Numbered from the stretch's first letter, positions 25,913 to 34,506 are shown. The stretch: 44,646 nucleotides of DNA from Sphingomonadales bacterium (GCA_012032285.1 JAAURJ010000022.1:1-44646); one strand, 5' to 3'. Notes: generated from the letters alone by a model not told the origin. Program-made: numbers and translations.

Positions 25913-25996
25913 CCCTTCGACAAGCTCAGGGTGAGCGCCAGAGATAGTCAGACCGATGCCCCTCACCCTAGCGCTTGGGCTGAGCCTGTCGAAGCC
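25913..25996. repeat. Inverted pair of sphingomonad REP-like repeats, copies 3 and 4
   Basis: Forward copy 25913-25939 (CCCTTCGACAAGCTCAGGGT then GAGCGCC) and reverse copy 25972-25996 (CGCTTGGGCTGAGCCTGTCG then AAGCC), separated by about 32 bp. This is a back-to-back pair like a bacterial interspersed mosaic element. It lies between the uvrC start and the frameshifted SIMPL gene end, both on the minus strand. It would be transcribed as a hairpin. Confidence 0.75.
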
Positions 25997-26009
25997 CTAT
26001 GGATAGAAA

Positions 26010-26827
26010 TTAACGGACCAACCGGTATTTCATCACCAGCTTAACGCTGCGCGACACCTCCCCTGCCTCAACGGCGGGAGCGGAGCCGGCAGCATCCGCT
26101 GCGACATCGACAACTGCGTAGCTACGGGCTTCATAAGCATTATAAATCCCGCCTTGCTCATTCACATCGGTTATTGAGATAAGCGCCGCGCGGTAAAGCC
26201 AGTTTTCTGGGCATATTGGGCCGAAAGGTTCGCCGCTTTATCCAATGCCTGCGCCCTTGCCTTGTCCAGCAAGGGGGTATCATCCTCGATACTGAAATTC
26301 GGTCCGTTGACATTATTCGCGCCATTTTCGACCAATATATTGACCACCTTCCCCGCCATCGCAATGTCACGTAGCCGGATGACAACAGTGTTGGCGGCGC
26401 GGTAACGGCGGGCTTTACCGGGGATCCGAATATCTCCTGCGGCTATCGCGGTCGCTTCCGCCGTTCCATCGGCGGCGGTCCCCGCATCAACATATTCCTC
26501 CTCATAGTCCCGCCCCAAGCTGATCGAACTGGTCTGTATATCCTTGTCGGCGATGCCCAGACGGCGGATTGCGGCAACAATTTTTTCGCTTACCGCATTA
26601 TTCTGCACCATGGCCTGCCCGGGATCGGTGGAGCTGGTGCTTACCCCGCCGCCAATTATGACAAGGTCAGGCTTGGCAGAGGCGCTGCCCGATATGCTGA
26701 GTGTCAAAAGCGGCGATTCTATACCGGTTTCATTGGTGGTGACATCGAAATTGCCAACCTGCTGCGCGGCAGCCGGAACAGACATAAGAGCAAGGCCAGC
26801 GGCGGCCAATAAACGGGGTATATACAT
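26010..26827 (-). CDS. SIMPL-domain (DUF541) periplasmic protein (frameshifted as given)
   Basis: About 272 aa when repaired. Signal peptide MYIPRLLAAAGLALMSVPAAAQ, then the SIMPL fold: LLTLSISGSASAKPDLVIIG, GQAMVQNNAVSEKIVAAIRR, DIQTSSISLGRDYE, RYRAANTVVIRLRDI, AQALDKAANLSAQYAQKTGF. The frame as given stops after TARRLSQ (stop 26171). One more C at about 26184 restores RRLISITDVNEQGG and continues through YEARSYAVVDVAADAA to VKLVMKYRLVR with stop at 26010, a normal family C-terminus. SIMPL proteins are exported; proposed roles include oxidative stress and outer-membrane functions, all poorly established. It lies directly downstream of atpF. Its Shine-Dalgarno is inside the atp terminator hairpin. 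Confidence 0.85.
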
Positions 26828-26858
26828 AAAAAGGCTCCTCCAAATGGAGAAGCCTTTT
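26828..26858 (-). terminator. Rho-independent terminator of the atp operon, overlapping the SIMPL ribosome-binding site
   Basis: Read on the minus strand: stem GGCTTCTCC, loop ATTT, stem GGAGGAGCC (9 pairs including one G-U), then a short T run that ends at the SIMPL ATG (26827). The 3' stem arm contains GGAGGA, the only Shine-Dalgarno for the SIMPL gene. The hairpin is about 40 bp after the atpF stop. Confidence 0.85.
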
Positions 26859-26896
26859 CGCCTCTTCGCTCAATGTGAGCAACAAGAATATGCGTA

Positions 26897-27526
26897 TTAG
26901 TTCAGCGCCGAAATCGCTTGATCGATCAGAGCCGCATCGGCCTTAGCGTTCGTGCTTGCGGCGATCAGTTGTTCAGCCGCAGCGGCGGAAACGGCGGCGG
27001 CTTTTGCGCGGACATCGGCAATGGCATTGGCCTCAGCCGCGGCGATTTTTTCTTCCGCCATTTTGGTGCGGCGGACAATCATCGCGGCGGCGTCTTGCTT
27101 TGCATTGGCGACGATCTGCTTGGCTTCTTCTTCGGCGTGCAGCTTCATCTGCTCGGCGTCATAGGCCGCCTGTTTGGATTTGGCGACATATTCGGCTTTG
27201 ATCGCTTCGGCTTCGGCCCGCAGCTTGGTCGCTGCGTCCAGCTGCTCTTTAATACCCGCAATCTGCTTATCCAAAGCGCCCGCAATGAGCGCGGGAACCT
27301 TGGCCCAAAGCGCGATGAGGATCACAAAAAGCATCGCCAGCGCCACCAGCATCGACGCATCAAAGCCAAGAGCCGACGGGGAGACATGATGTTCGGCATC
27401 GCCGTCAATCGTAGTTTCAGCGACCACTTCTTGTTCAACAGCCATCGGATTCTCTCCGGCAGGAGCCGAGGATGCCGAAGCCGCTTGCGAAGCTGCCAAA
27501 GCTGCCATCTGGATATAATCAGCCAT
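26897..27526 (-). CDS. atpF: F0F1 ATP synthase subunit b
   Basis: A 209-aa subunit b. An unusually long N-terminal part (1-50, MADYIQMAALAASQAASASS onward, acidic later) precedes one TM helix (about 56-74, MLVALAMLFVILIALWAKVP). A long Ala/Glu/Lys-rich coiled coil follows (QLDAATKLRAEAEAIKAEY). It forms half of the peripheral stalk with b', holding F1 static. In alphaproteobacteria it is the last F0 gene, as here, with F1 genes elsewhere. It overlaps b' by 8 bp. A later start at residue 28 (MAVEQEVV) would shorten the extension and is possible. Confidence 0.9.
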   Translation of the reverse strand: MADYIQMAALAASQAASASSAPAGENPMAVEQEVVAETTIDGDAEHHVSPSALGFDASMLVALAMLFVILIALWAKVPALIAGALDKQIAGIKEQLDAATKLRAEAEAIKAEYVAKSKQAAYDAEQMKLHAEEEAKQIVANAKQDAAAMIVRRTKMAEEKIAAAEANAIADVRAKAAAVSAAAAEQLIAASTNAKADAALIDQAISALN

Positions 27527-28013
27527 TTGCCATCACCGCCTTCACTGCTTTTGCTGCTGCCGCTGGGGTTATTGAAACACCCGAAACCTTGGCCACAATA
27601 TCGGCCGCGGCTTCGCTCGCCACGCTTTCCACGCTCGCCATGGCAGAAGCCGTTGCCTTCGCCAAATCAGCCTCCGCCGTCGCCATTTTTTCGGCGATTT
27701 CAGCGTCGGCAGCGGCAAGAGATTTTTCGGTCGCTGCGGCGGCCTTTGCCTTGGCGGCATTGGCCTTTGCCTGTGCCTCGGTCCGGGCGGCAACCAATTC
27801 CTTGTCGCCGCCTTCCTCCAATTGCTCTGCCTCGGCCCGTGCGGCTTCGGCGGTGGCAAGATCATCGGCAATCTTCTTGTTCCGCTGATCCACAGTTGCT
27901 TCTACTTTGGGTAGCATCATCCGGGCAATGCCGAAATAGATGATCCCGAAAGTGACAAGCATCCAGAAAATCTGCGACGCATAGGTTTCAAGAAGCTGGG
28001 CGATTTGAGGCAT
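27519..28013 (-). CDS. atpF': F0F1 ATP synthase subunit b'
   Basis: A 164-aa subunit b'. It starts MPQIAQLLETYASQIFWMLV with the TM helix at about 14-34, then LPKVEATVDQRNKKIADDLA and a long alanine-rich coiled coil. The P-Q-(I/L)-x-Q-L start and the 'VEATVDQRNKKIADDL' turn are typical of the b' copy (also called atpF2 or atpG) in phototrophic and other alphaproteobacteria. It pairs with b to form a heterodimeric stalk. It lies about 60 bp after atpE and overlaps atpF by 8 bp. Confidence 0.93.
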   Translation of the reverse strand: MPQIAQLLETYASQIFWMLVTFGIIYFGIARMMLPKVEATVDQRNKKIADDLATAEAARAEAEQLEEGGDKELVAARTEAQAKANAAKAKAAAATEKSLAAADAEIAEKMATAEADLAKATASAMASVESVASEAAADIVAKVSGVSITPAAAAKAVKAVMANG

Positions 28014-28074
28014 GATGGCTCTCTTAGGTTATTCGTAGAAAATGGCCCGAACCGAAATCCGGGCCGATTTGTAA

Positions 28075-28302
28075 TTAGGCAACGAAGATCAAGATCATTG
28101 CAACAACGAATGACAACAGACCCAAAAGTTCAGCAGCCGCGAAGCCGATGAACAAACGGCCTTGCTGGCTGTCCGCTGCCGCAGGGTTGCGCAATGCGCC
28201 CTGCAAGAAAGAACCGAAAACATTACCCACACCGCCGGCGGCGAGGCCTGCACCGATTGCTGCGAGACCGGCACCGATCAATTTTGCTGCTTCTGCGTCC
28301 AT
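28075..28302 (-). CDS. atpE: F0F1 ATP synthase subunit c
   Basis: A 75-aa helical hairpin of the rotor ring. Gly-rich helix 1 (AGLAAIGAGLAAGGVGNVFG), polar loop R38-N39-P40, helix 2 with the proton-carrying carboxylate E58 (FIGFAAAELLGLLSFVVAMI). The residues around E58 fit a proton-driven rather than sodium-driven ring (inference). AGGAG lies 8 bp before the ATG. It sits between atpB and the b' gene as expected. Confidence 0.97.
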   Translation of the reverse strand: MDAEAAKLIGAGLAAIGAGLAAGGVGNVFGSFLQGALRNPAAADSQQGRLFIGFAAAELLGLLSFVVAMILIFVA

Positions 28303-28345
28303 GATAAAAACTCCTGTTAAAAATAGATGATAAGGATTGGAAAAA

Positions 28346-29131
28346 TCAGTGCAAATTGACCGCGTCGTTGATATAGAGCGAGGTCAATAGCGCGAAAACA
28401 TAGGCTTGAATGGCGCATACCAGCAGTTCGAGCATGGTGATGCCAATCATCAAGATAAAGCTGGGCACGGACACCAAAGGCGCAACCCAGAGCGCTTCGG
28501 CGTTGATGCCATTGATCACAAATCCGGCGAGCACCTTCATCAGCACGTGTCCGGCCATCATCGCAACGAAAAGACGCAATGCAAGGCTGAAGGGACGGAC
28601 CATGAAGGAAAACAACTCAATCACCGGAATGAGCCACAACAGCCACCAAGGCGTGCCGTGCGGAACAAATAACGAGAAGAAATGCAGCTTGTGCTTCCAG
28701 AAACCAACGATCAGTACGATCGAAAAGCTCATCAACGCCAATATGCCGGTGATAGTGAAATGGCTGGTCACGGTGAAAGTATGAACGCCGGGCACAATAC
28801 CAAAGGGCATCATGCCCATGAAATTGGCGACAAGGATGAACATGAACAGCGAAAAGACAAAAGGCACATATTTCTTGCCTTCGGGGCCGATGCTCGATGA
28901 CATCATGTTGTTGACGAAGCCGGACACACCCTCAACAGCCATTTGCCAACGGCCAGGCACGATGTCGCGCTTCATGCCGCCCGCCATAAATATCCAGATG
29001 ACGCCGAGAACCAGCAGCATGAACAGCGAGCTGTTGGTGAAGCTGATATCATAACCGAAGAGATTGAAATCAACGAGAGGATGAATCTCGAATTGATACA
29101 TCGGATCGATTTTGCCGCTTTCAGTTGCCAC
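28346..29131 (-). CDS. atpB: F0F1 ATP synthase subunit a
   Basis: A 261-aa membrane stator that carries the proton half-channels. The essential Arg is in MVRPFSLALRLFVAMMAGHV (about 180-199). Other conserved parts are PFVFSLFMFILVANFMGMMP and a C-terminal LVCAIQAYVFALLTSLYIND. GTG start at 29131 with AGGG about 9 bp upstream; MATESGKIDPMYQFEIHPLV is a typical alphaproteobacterial AtpB start. The next Met is at residue 11. Between atpI and atpE in the conserved F0 order. Confidence 0.96.
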   Translation of the reverse strand: MATESGKIDPMYQFEIHPLVDFNLFGYDISFTNSSLFMLLVLGVIWIFMAGGMKRDIVPGRWQMAVEGVSGFVNNMMSSSIGPEGKKYVPFVFSLFMFILVANFMGMMPFGIVPGVHTFTVTSHFTITGILALMSFSIVLIVGFWKHKLHFFSLFVPHGTPWWLLWLIPVIELFSFMVRPFSLALRLFVAMMAGHVLMKVLAGFVINGINAEALWVAPLVSVPSFILMIGITMLELLVCAIQAYVFALLTSLYINDAVNLH

Positions 29132-29169
29132 TTTTCACTACCCTGTTAGATGCGCGTAAAGCGTCCGAA

Positions 29170-29490
29170 CTATTCCGGACGCTCTGCTGAAATCTTTATT
29201 ATGTTCCTGAACGCCACGATGATCCCCATAAAGAGACCGGCGAGCAGGATCCACGGGGTTGTGTCCAGCCAATGGTCCAAAAAACCACCGACTATCGCAC
29301 CACCCGCAGGACCGGCTATCAATTCCGTCAAAACCCTGTTTCCCTGCCGCATTCCTTTCGAAACGGGCGGATTGGCTTTGCCGGAACGGACGTCTTCGGC
29401 GGCGCGGACCTTTTTCAGCTGCATGTCTAACGAATCGAGCCGAGGGTCTTTACCACTTTTACCGTCCTGCGCGGGATCATCAGAAGCCAT
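29170..29490 (-). CDS. atpI: ATP synthase protein I
   Basis: A 106-aa protein: a hydrophilic N-terminus (MASDDPAQDGKSGKDPRLDS) and two TM helices (about 53-72, ELIAGPAGGAIVGGFLDHWL; about 75-96, TTPWILLAGLFMGIIVAFRN). AtpI assists assembly of the c ring and is non-essential. It is the first gene of the F0 operon. AAGGACGG lies about 8 bp before the ATG, and the roughly 230 bp upstream should hold the operon promoter, though I cannot pick out clear hexamers. Confidence 0.93.
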   Translation of the reverse strand: MASDDPAQDGKSGKDPRLDSLDMQLKKVRAAEDVRSGKANPPVSKGMRQGNRVLTELIAGPAGGAIVGGFLDHWLDTTPWILLAGLFMGIIVAFRNIIKISAERPE

Positions 29491-29662
29491 GAAAAACCGT
29501 CCTTTTTGTTAAGAAAGCACCGGCCATGAATTCGGGAAATCCCGCCTAGGCACCGGCGCTTTAGGAGAGGCAGCCCCCCAAGTCAATGGCCGCCAATTGC
29601 ATTAAGCAGCAATCATGTTGCAGCGCGATAAAATTGCGGCACCGCGATCATCAAAATGCTGC

Positions 29663-29696
29663 AAAAAACCCCCAAGCTGGATAGGCTCAGGGGCTT
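29663..29696 (-). terminator. Rho-independent terminator of the ydbH-ynbE-ydbL operon
   Basis: On the minus strand, CCCC-t-GAGC pairs with GCTT-GGGG across a 7-nt loop and is followed by GTTTTTT. It lies about 30 bp after the ydbL stop. Confidence 0.75.
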
Positions 29697-29723
29697 ATTT
29701 GCAATGGCTTATTCCTGCCGCCG

Positions 29724-30116
29724 CTATTGGGGACATTTGCTGTCCAGCTGCGGCGCAGCGTCGGTTCGCTGTACCCAGCTGCCACCGGGTGCCTGATAAA
29801 ATTCGCCGGGCTTGGTATTTTTGATATTGGTGCATCCGCCTGTAAAAGCGGCCTCATCCGGGCGGGCGCGGGTTTGTTCAGCAACCTTGAAATATACATC
29901 TTTGCGTTTGATGTTGATCGCGGAAATCAACGCTTCAATGGAGGCGGAAGGCTGCGTAACCGCGCCGATATAGCCGTCCATCTTCTCGCCCACCAAGCCG
30001 CTCGATTTCGCCCCTTTATATTGATCAACCAGCGTCTGCGCCGCCGATACACCCGGTATCACAGACACCGAAAGCAAAGCCGCAGCGGCGATAATTTCAA
30101 CCCAATTTTTACTCAT
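29724..30116 (-). CDS. ydbL: YdbL family (DUF1318) periplasmic protein
   Basis: A 130-aa protein with a signal peptide (EIIAAAALLSVSVIPGVSAA, residues 7-26). The DUF1318 region follows: QTLVDQYKGAKSSGLVGEKM, DGYIGAV, INIKRKDVYFKVAEQTR (about 86-102), where a 'GxVGE--DGYLG' and 'IN-KRK--Y--IA' pattern is typical. C-terminal extension with Cys residues (GGCTNIKN, ending SKCPQ) is not in the E. coli protein and could form a disulfide. E. coli YdbL is proposed to be a chaperone-like partner of the YdbH-YnbE bridge. Start overlaps the ynbE stop by one base (TGATG), so it is translationally coupled. Confidence 0.85.
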   Translation of the reverse strand: MSKNWVEIIAAAALLSVSVIPGVSAAQTLVDQYKGAKSSGLVGEKMDGYIGAVTQPSASIEALISAINIKRKDVYFKVAEQTRARPDEAAFTGGCTNIKNTKPGEFYQAPGGSWVQRTDAAPQLDSKCPQ

Positions 30117-30301
30117 CAGAATATCTCCGAATTTTCTTCAATGGCATCCTTCACCGCACCTTCAATCCGCAAAACAACCTGTTGTTCTATTTTGATATTG
30201 AGATTGATTTCAATGGGCTTGTCGGGCGCAGCGACTTGAACGCATCCCCCGGAAGCCAGTAAAGCAGGTGCAGCAATGGCGATACACATAATCCTTTTCA
30301 T
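30116..30301 (-). CDS. ynbE: YnbE family outer-membrane lipoprotein
   Basis: A 61-aa lipoprotein: MKRIMCIAIAAPALLASGGC as signal peptide and lipobox. The family core follows: P-D-K-P-I-E-INLNIKIEQQVVLRIEGAVK. In E. coli, YnbE multimerises in the periplasm as beta strands that join the C-terminal end of YdbH, completing a tunnel for phospholipid transport to the outer membrane. Start chosen at 30301 for the signal peptide; the longer ORF from 30352 would add a hydrophilic segment before it. Sits between ydbH and ydbL in the conserved order. Confidence 0.85.
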   Translation of the reverse strand: MKRIMCIAIAAPALLASGGCVQVAAPDKPIEINLNIKIEQQVVLRIEGAVKDAIEENSEIF

Positions 30302-30431
30302 ATCTTGGCGATTCGCAATTTTTGCGTCCGCCGTCAATCTTTCTTCTGTCATGCCCTAACCCTGCTTTCTAAAGGCTGAACCAGTTATTCAGCTCATAAT
30401 TGATCCCTTGTGACAATTGCGCTGCCGCCGG

Positions 30432-33400
30432 TCACTTATTCTTGCTCCGCAGCAACTCTTCCTGCTGCGCCCTGATTTGCTGGATATTTTTCTGCGCCAG
30501 GAATTGCGGGTCATAAGTGGAGCGGACCAGCGACATGAGTTCAAAAAATGATGCTTCGATGCGGATGTTAAAACGGATCGGGATATTTTCAATTTGCCGG
30601 GTTATGAAATTGCGTTTTGCGCCATCCCCCTGTTTTATCCCGTCAAATTTGATGTTGGTGATAATCTCACCGCCCAGATTTCCGCCCATTTCAATGCGCA
30701 AACCGCTATAATCAATCGAACGCAGCGCATCAAAAGCGAAATTGGCATAGGCGTTCAGGTCCATATAGGTCAGGTCACCGATATAGGAGATATTGCCGCC
30801 GCCTCTGGCAATCAGCTCACCGCCGACAATTCGCCCGCCCGTCTCGTCGAAAACCATGGGCAATCGCCCGTCAAAAATACCTGTTGCCGATAAATTATTA
30901 AAATCAAATTGGTCGATAAATTTTGAAACCTCAATGCCGTTAACATTCAGCACCAGATTGCGCGGCCTATCGACGCTAAAGTCCCAGATGGTCGGTTCGA
31001 TGCTTAGTTCTCCGCCGGCAAAGGGCCATTTTCCGCCCTCTATCTCCACCCTGCGCCCAGACAGCAGGCGGTAGCGGACAATCCCGTCCAAAGCAGCGAC
31101 ACCGGGGTTCACGCTATCAATACGCGCAACCTGCCCCGATGCGGTTTCCAGCGCGAGTAAATCTGTGAACAACAGCTCTGTTTTCAACCCGCGCACCGGG
31201 CCAAAAGCCGCGGACAGGTCCATAGCGCTGGTTCCGAAACGGCCCGTGCTGACGATACCATCGCCGTCTGTATCCCATATAATTCGCGCATCGCCATAGA
31301 CCGGTCCGGTGACATTTTGCACAATGCCCCGCGTCACTGGCGTAAGCATTTCCGGCGTTAGATTTTCGGTAAAGACCAGATTTTCGGTTGCCAGCAAGGC
31401 GCGGCCATTGCCCCCGTTCAAATCATGACGCAGATCCAGTTCCGCGATTTTGGTGGCCGTCACCGGTTCATATATATCGGCGAGCGCATTGATAATTCCG
31501 TCTTCAAAGGTCACCAACGCATTTGGGATATTCAATTTTTCAAAACGCTGTGTAGGATTTATCTGATCGTAATTTCCCTCACTATCACTAATGTCGAGCT
31601 GCGCCTGCAGGGCGATATCGCCGCCTACCAAAGTCCAGTCTCCCGCGCTATTGGTCATCATCACCGGCACATTGGCAATTTTGCCATTGGCCCCGTTCAA
31701 TGTCCCGCGGAACCCGCCCGGAGCGAAGCTGCCGTTCAGCGTCGCAATCTCGAAATAGGTCAGCGCATCGGATGTCCCGGTTTCAACCCGCACATTTTGC
31801 GTATCGAAACCTTTGTCAAAGTTAAAACGCAGCACGGGTGCCGACAACCGGACCGGATTGTCGCCATATTCGGCGCGAAGATTGGCCGCTTGAAACCCCT
31901 TTGCCAGATCAAAGCGCACCGTCCCTGTGCTTGTATTGAAACGCTGCCCGCCATAGCTGCCCGATGCGGCAAAGCCGGGAAGCAGAGCCCTTACCCGCGT
32001 GCCGCCGCCGCTTTGCACGATGCTGCCGCCATCGGGGCACAGGCGCAATGCCTGTTTGGAAAGGATCAGCTGATTATAGCGTATACGGTCAAATGAAAGC
32101 ATTTGGCAGCTGTCATAAAGAGCGAAGCGTTCGCCATCATAGCGCCCGTTAAGCGGTAAGTTTACGCCGTCAACAAATCCCTGTGCAATCGGTCCGCTCA
32201 GCTTTGCCTTGCCATTAAAAGTCCATGTGCGGCCGGGGGTTCCTGTAAAGGCCAAAGCCGGTACCGCAAGGCTTGCTCCGCCCGCCGCATAGGGATCAAC
32301 GGCGATATTGCCCGACCAGCTGCGCCCTGCTGTTTGTTGCAGCGCGATACGTGTCGTCGGCATATTGCCGCCCGATAGCGACAGACGCAGCGGCGAGCCC
32401 AGCCTCCACTGCGTATCGTTTTGTTGCACCTGAACCATGCCGGATTGAACAAGCCGGATACCGGAGCGAGAACGCAGGTCCAGCCCGTCAATGAAAGCGT
32501 TCAAACCGCCTTTGGGCCGCATATCCGCATCGAAACGAAGCCGTGCATCAAAATCCGACGCGCCTTTTTTCATTGTCGGAACAATTTGTGCAATCAAAGG
32601 CGCGACCGGCGTGGACCGGCTGTTTTCAGCCAGCGCATTCATGCCGGTCAAATAAGAAGCAGAGAGCACGGCCCGGCCGATACCTGCATCTCCCTTGGCG
32701 GTGATTGCTATTCCGTCTCCACCAAAATCCATATGGCCTTTTGCTGACAACCCCAAATTGCCGACATTTATCGCTGCGCTGCGATAACCGCCGCCCAATA
32801 GCTCAGCATCAAAATTGGTTCGCTCCTTGCTGCCGGCAAAGGACATCTTGCCGATAGCTTGCACAAATTCCTGATCCGCCAATGACAGACCAGCCAAGCT
32901 ATAGCTGACATCGCCATACCATCGGTCAAATTTCGCATTGAGCCGCAAGTCACCATCGATTTTGGCTAGGCTGGCGCTCACATCTCTATTGTCGCAGCGT
33001 AGCTTTTGTGCTGTCCATGGTCCGATCAGATTGGGCCGCCGAAAATCGAGCAAATAGCGCCCGTCAAATGCTGCCTTGTCTATCCGGCAGTCCTGATATT
33101 GCAAAAGCGGCGCACGCAGCGCCAAATTACCTTCAAACCGCTGCCGCAAAAGGCCTTCACCATCCAGCCCCGCTCCGATCAGCCCCCAAGGCGTTGCAAG
33201 ACTAAGCTGTGCATCGGACAGGTCGAGGCCAATATCGGGTATCGCAAACGGCTCTTTGCTGTTTGGATCAGAAAATTTATCCAGCTCGCCAAAGCTAAGC
33301 TTGCCACTTTTTTCGTCATAGCGGCCTTTCAACTTCACCCCATTGGCCCGCACATCGCGCAGCGCCGCGCCGGAAAAATTGAGCGAGACATCAACTTCCA

Positions 33401-33701
33401 CCCATTGGACGGTCAGGTCGGGATTGGCCGGATCACCGATAATGATATTTTCGATCCGCTGTGTGCGAAGGCCGATTTCCTTAATCTGGTAACTGGCCCG
33501 TACGCCATATTTTTTGATCTGATCCCGCGCTATATTCTCGGCAATGTTGATCCTTTGCCAATAAGCGATGGCAAGCAGCAGGATGAGCAGCAGCGCCGCA
33601 AGGCCAAATATCCAGCGCAGCCATAGCCGCCGCTTTCCGGTTGCTTGCGATGGCGCAAACCCGCTCTGATCCGCTTCGGCTTCTGTGGACAAATCGGCCA
33701 T
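30432..33701 (-). CDS. ydbH: YdbH-like AsmA-family intermembrane lipid transport protein
   Basis: About 1089 aa. A basic cytoplasmic start (TGKRRLWLRW) leads into one TM helix (about 28-50), followed by a very long periplasmic beta-rich region built of repeated strands (AsmA/YdbH type). The conserved C-terminal part contains RIDSVNPGVAALDGIVRYRL, LPMVFDETGGRIVGGELIAR, ALRSIDYSGLRIEMGGNLGG and FNIRIEASFFELMSLVR, typical of the YdbH C-terminus. Such proteins span the periplasm as a lipid-conducting groove. The short lipoprotein and YdbL genes downstream confirm the system. Start ATG 33701 (MADLSTEAEAD); a TTG at 33719 is the alternative. Intact despite its length. Confidence 0.9.
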   Translation of the reverse strand: MADLSTEAEADQSGFAPSQATGKRRLWLRWIFGLAALLLILLLAIAYWQRINIAENIARDQIKKYGVRASYQIKEIGLRTQRIENIIIGDPANPDLTVQWVEVDVSLNFSGAALRDVRANGVKLKGRYDEKSGKLSFGELDKFSDPNSKEPFAIPDIGLDLSDAQLSLATPWGLIGAGLDGEGLLRQRFEGNLALRAPLLQYQDCRIDKAAFDGRYLLDFRRPNLIGPWTAQKLRCDNRDVSASLAKIDGDLRLNAKFDRWYGDVSYSLAGLSLADQEFVQAIGKMSFAGSKERTNFDAELLGGGYRSAAINVGNLGLSAKGHMDFGGDGIAITAKGDAGIGRAVLSASYLTGMNALAENSRSTPVAPLIAQIVPTMKKGASDFDARLRFDADMRPKGGLNAFIDGLDLRSRSGIRLVQSGMVQVQQNDTQWRLGSPLRLSLSGGNMPTTRIALQQTAGRSWSGNIAVDPYAAGGASLAVPALAFTGTPGRTWTFNGKAKLSGPIAQGFVDGVNLPLNGRYDGERFALYDSCQMLSFDRIRYNQLILSKQALRLCPDGGSIVQSGGGTRVRALLPGFAASGSYGGQRFNTSTGTVRFDLAKGFQAANLRAEYGDNPVRLSAPVLRFNFDKGFDTQNVRVETGTSDALTYFEIATLNGSFAPGGFRGTLNGANGKIANVPVMMTNSAGDWTLVGGDIALQAQLDISDSEGNYDQINPTQRFEKLNIPNALVTFEDGIINALADIYEPVTATKIAELDLRHDLNGGNGRALLATENLVFTENLTPEMLTPVTRGIVQNVTGPVYGDARIIWDTDGDGIVSTGRFGTSAMDLSAAFGPVRGLKTELLFTDLLALETASGQVARIDSVNPGVAALDGIVRYRLLSGRRVEIEGGKWPFAGGELSIEPTIWDFSVDRPRNLVLNVNGIEVSKFIDQFDFNNLSATGIFDGRLPMVFDETGGRIVGGELIARGGGNISYIGDLTYMDLNAYANFAFDALRSIDYSGLRIEMGGNLGGEIITNIKFDGIKQGDGAKRNFITRQIENIPIRFNIRIEASFFELMSLVRSTYDPQFLAQKNIQQIRAQQEELLRSKNK

Positions 33702-33812
33702 AGGGGACAAATGCGGCAAAGCCGGCTTGGTTGCAATGTAGAATATGCCAAATGCCTTGATTATCAGTCAAAAATCGGTGACAAAGTCATGAATGAACAG
33801 GAGAAAATGATT

Positions 33813-34499
33813 ATGCCGGACGGCGGAGCAGCCGATAATAAAGGCCATAGGGAAAGGCTGCGCAACCGATTGCTGCAACAAGGCGGCGATACGCTGCTCG
33901 ATCATGAGTTGATCGAATATCTCTTGATGCTCGTCATTCCGCGTAAGGATACCAAGCCAATCGCCAAGCAATTGCTCGCCCACTATGGCAGCGTCGCTGC
34001 TTTGGTAACGGCCGATGCCGAAAACATCGCGGCACAGCCCGGAATGGGCACGACCAGCGCAGCTGCTTTCAAAATCGTTCAGGCGGCCGCGCTGCGTATG
34101 GTCAGCGAACCGGTACGCGAAATGCCGATTTTGGCAAGCTGGCAGTCGCTGCTCGACTATCTGCGTGCAGATATGGCGCATTTGACCACGGAGCGCGTAC
34201 GCATCCTCTATCTCAACAGCAAAAATATGCTGATCCGCGATGAACTGACCGGCGAAGGCAGTATTGACCAAGCCCCTATCTATGTCCGTGAAGTGGTGCG
34301 GCGGTCACTCGACGTTGGCGCTGCCGCGATCATCTTGGTCCACAATCATCCCAGCGGCGACAGCAGCCCCAGCCGTCAGGATATTAGCCTGACCCGCGAG
34401 ATAATCGAAGCAGGCAAAAAATTAGGCATCACCGTGCATGACCATATCATCATCGGCAAGGACGGCTATTCTTCGATGCGCAGCGCCGGATTGATATAG
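33813..34499 (+). CDS. radC: RadC family JAB-domain protein
   Basis: About 228 aa. N-terminal helix-hairpin-helix-like part (HRERLRNRLLQQGGDTLLDH, IPRKDTKPIAKQLL, MGTTSAAAFKIVQAAALR), then the C-terminal JAB/MPN metalloprotease-like domain with the zinc-binding JAMM motif HNHPSGDSSPSRQD. The family was first linked to DNA repair, but its biochemical role is unclear. Start: AGGAG at 33799-33803 is 9 bp from ATG 33813 and favours it; ATG 33789 and ATG 33807 are in frame alternatives. The divergent ydbH starts about 110 bp upstream, and a bidirectional terminator follows. Confidence 0.9.
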   Translation: MPDGGAADNKGHRERLRNRLLQQGGDTLLDHELIEYLLMLVIPRKDTKPIAKQLLAHYGSVAALVTADAENIAAQPGMGTTSAAAFKIVQAAALRMVSEPVREMPILASWQSLLDYLRADMAHLTTERVRILYLNSKNMLIRDELTGEGSIDQAPIYVREVVRRSLDVGAAAIILVHNHPSGDSSPSRQDISLTREIIEAGKKLGITVHDHIIIGKDGYSSMRSAGLI

Positions 34500-34506
34500 G
34501 CGATAA

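Noticed and set aside
26918-27943. Long plus-strand ORF (341 aa) antisense to the two ATP synthase b subunit genes
   Set aside because: A shadow of alanine-rich coding sequence on the other strand; low-complexity Arg/Ser/Pro composition and no motif.
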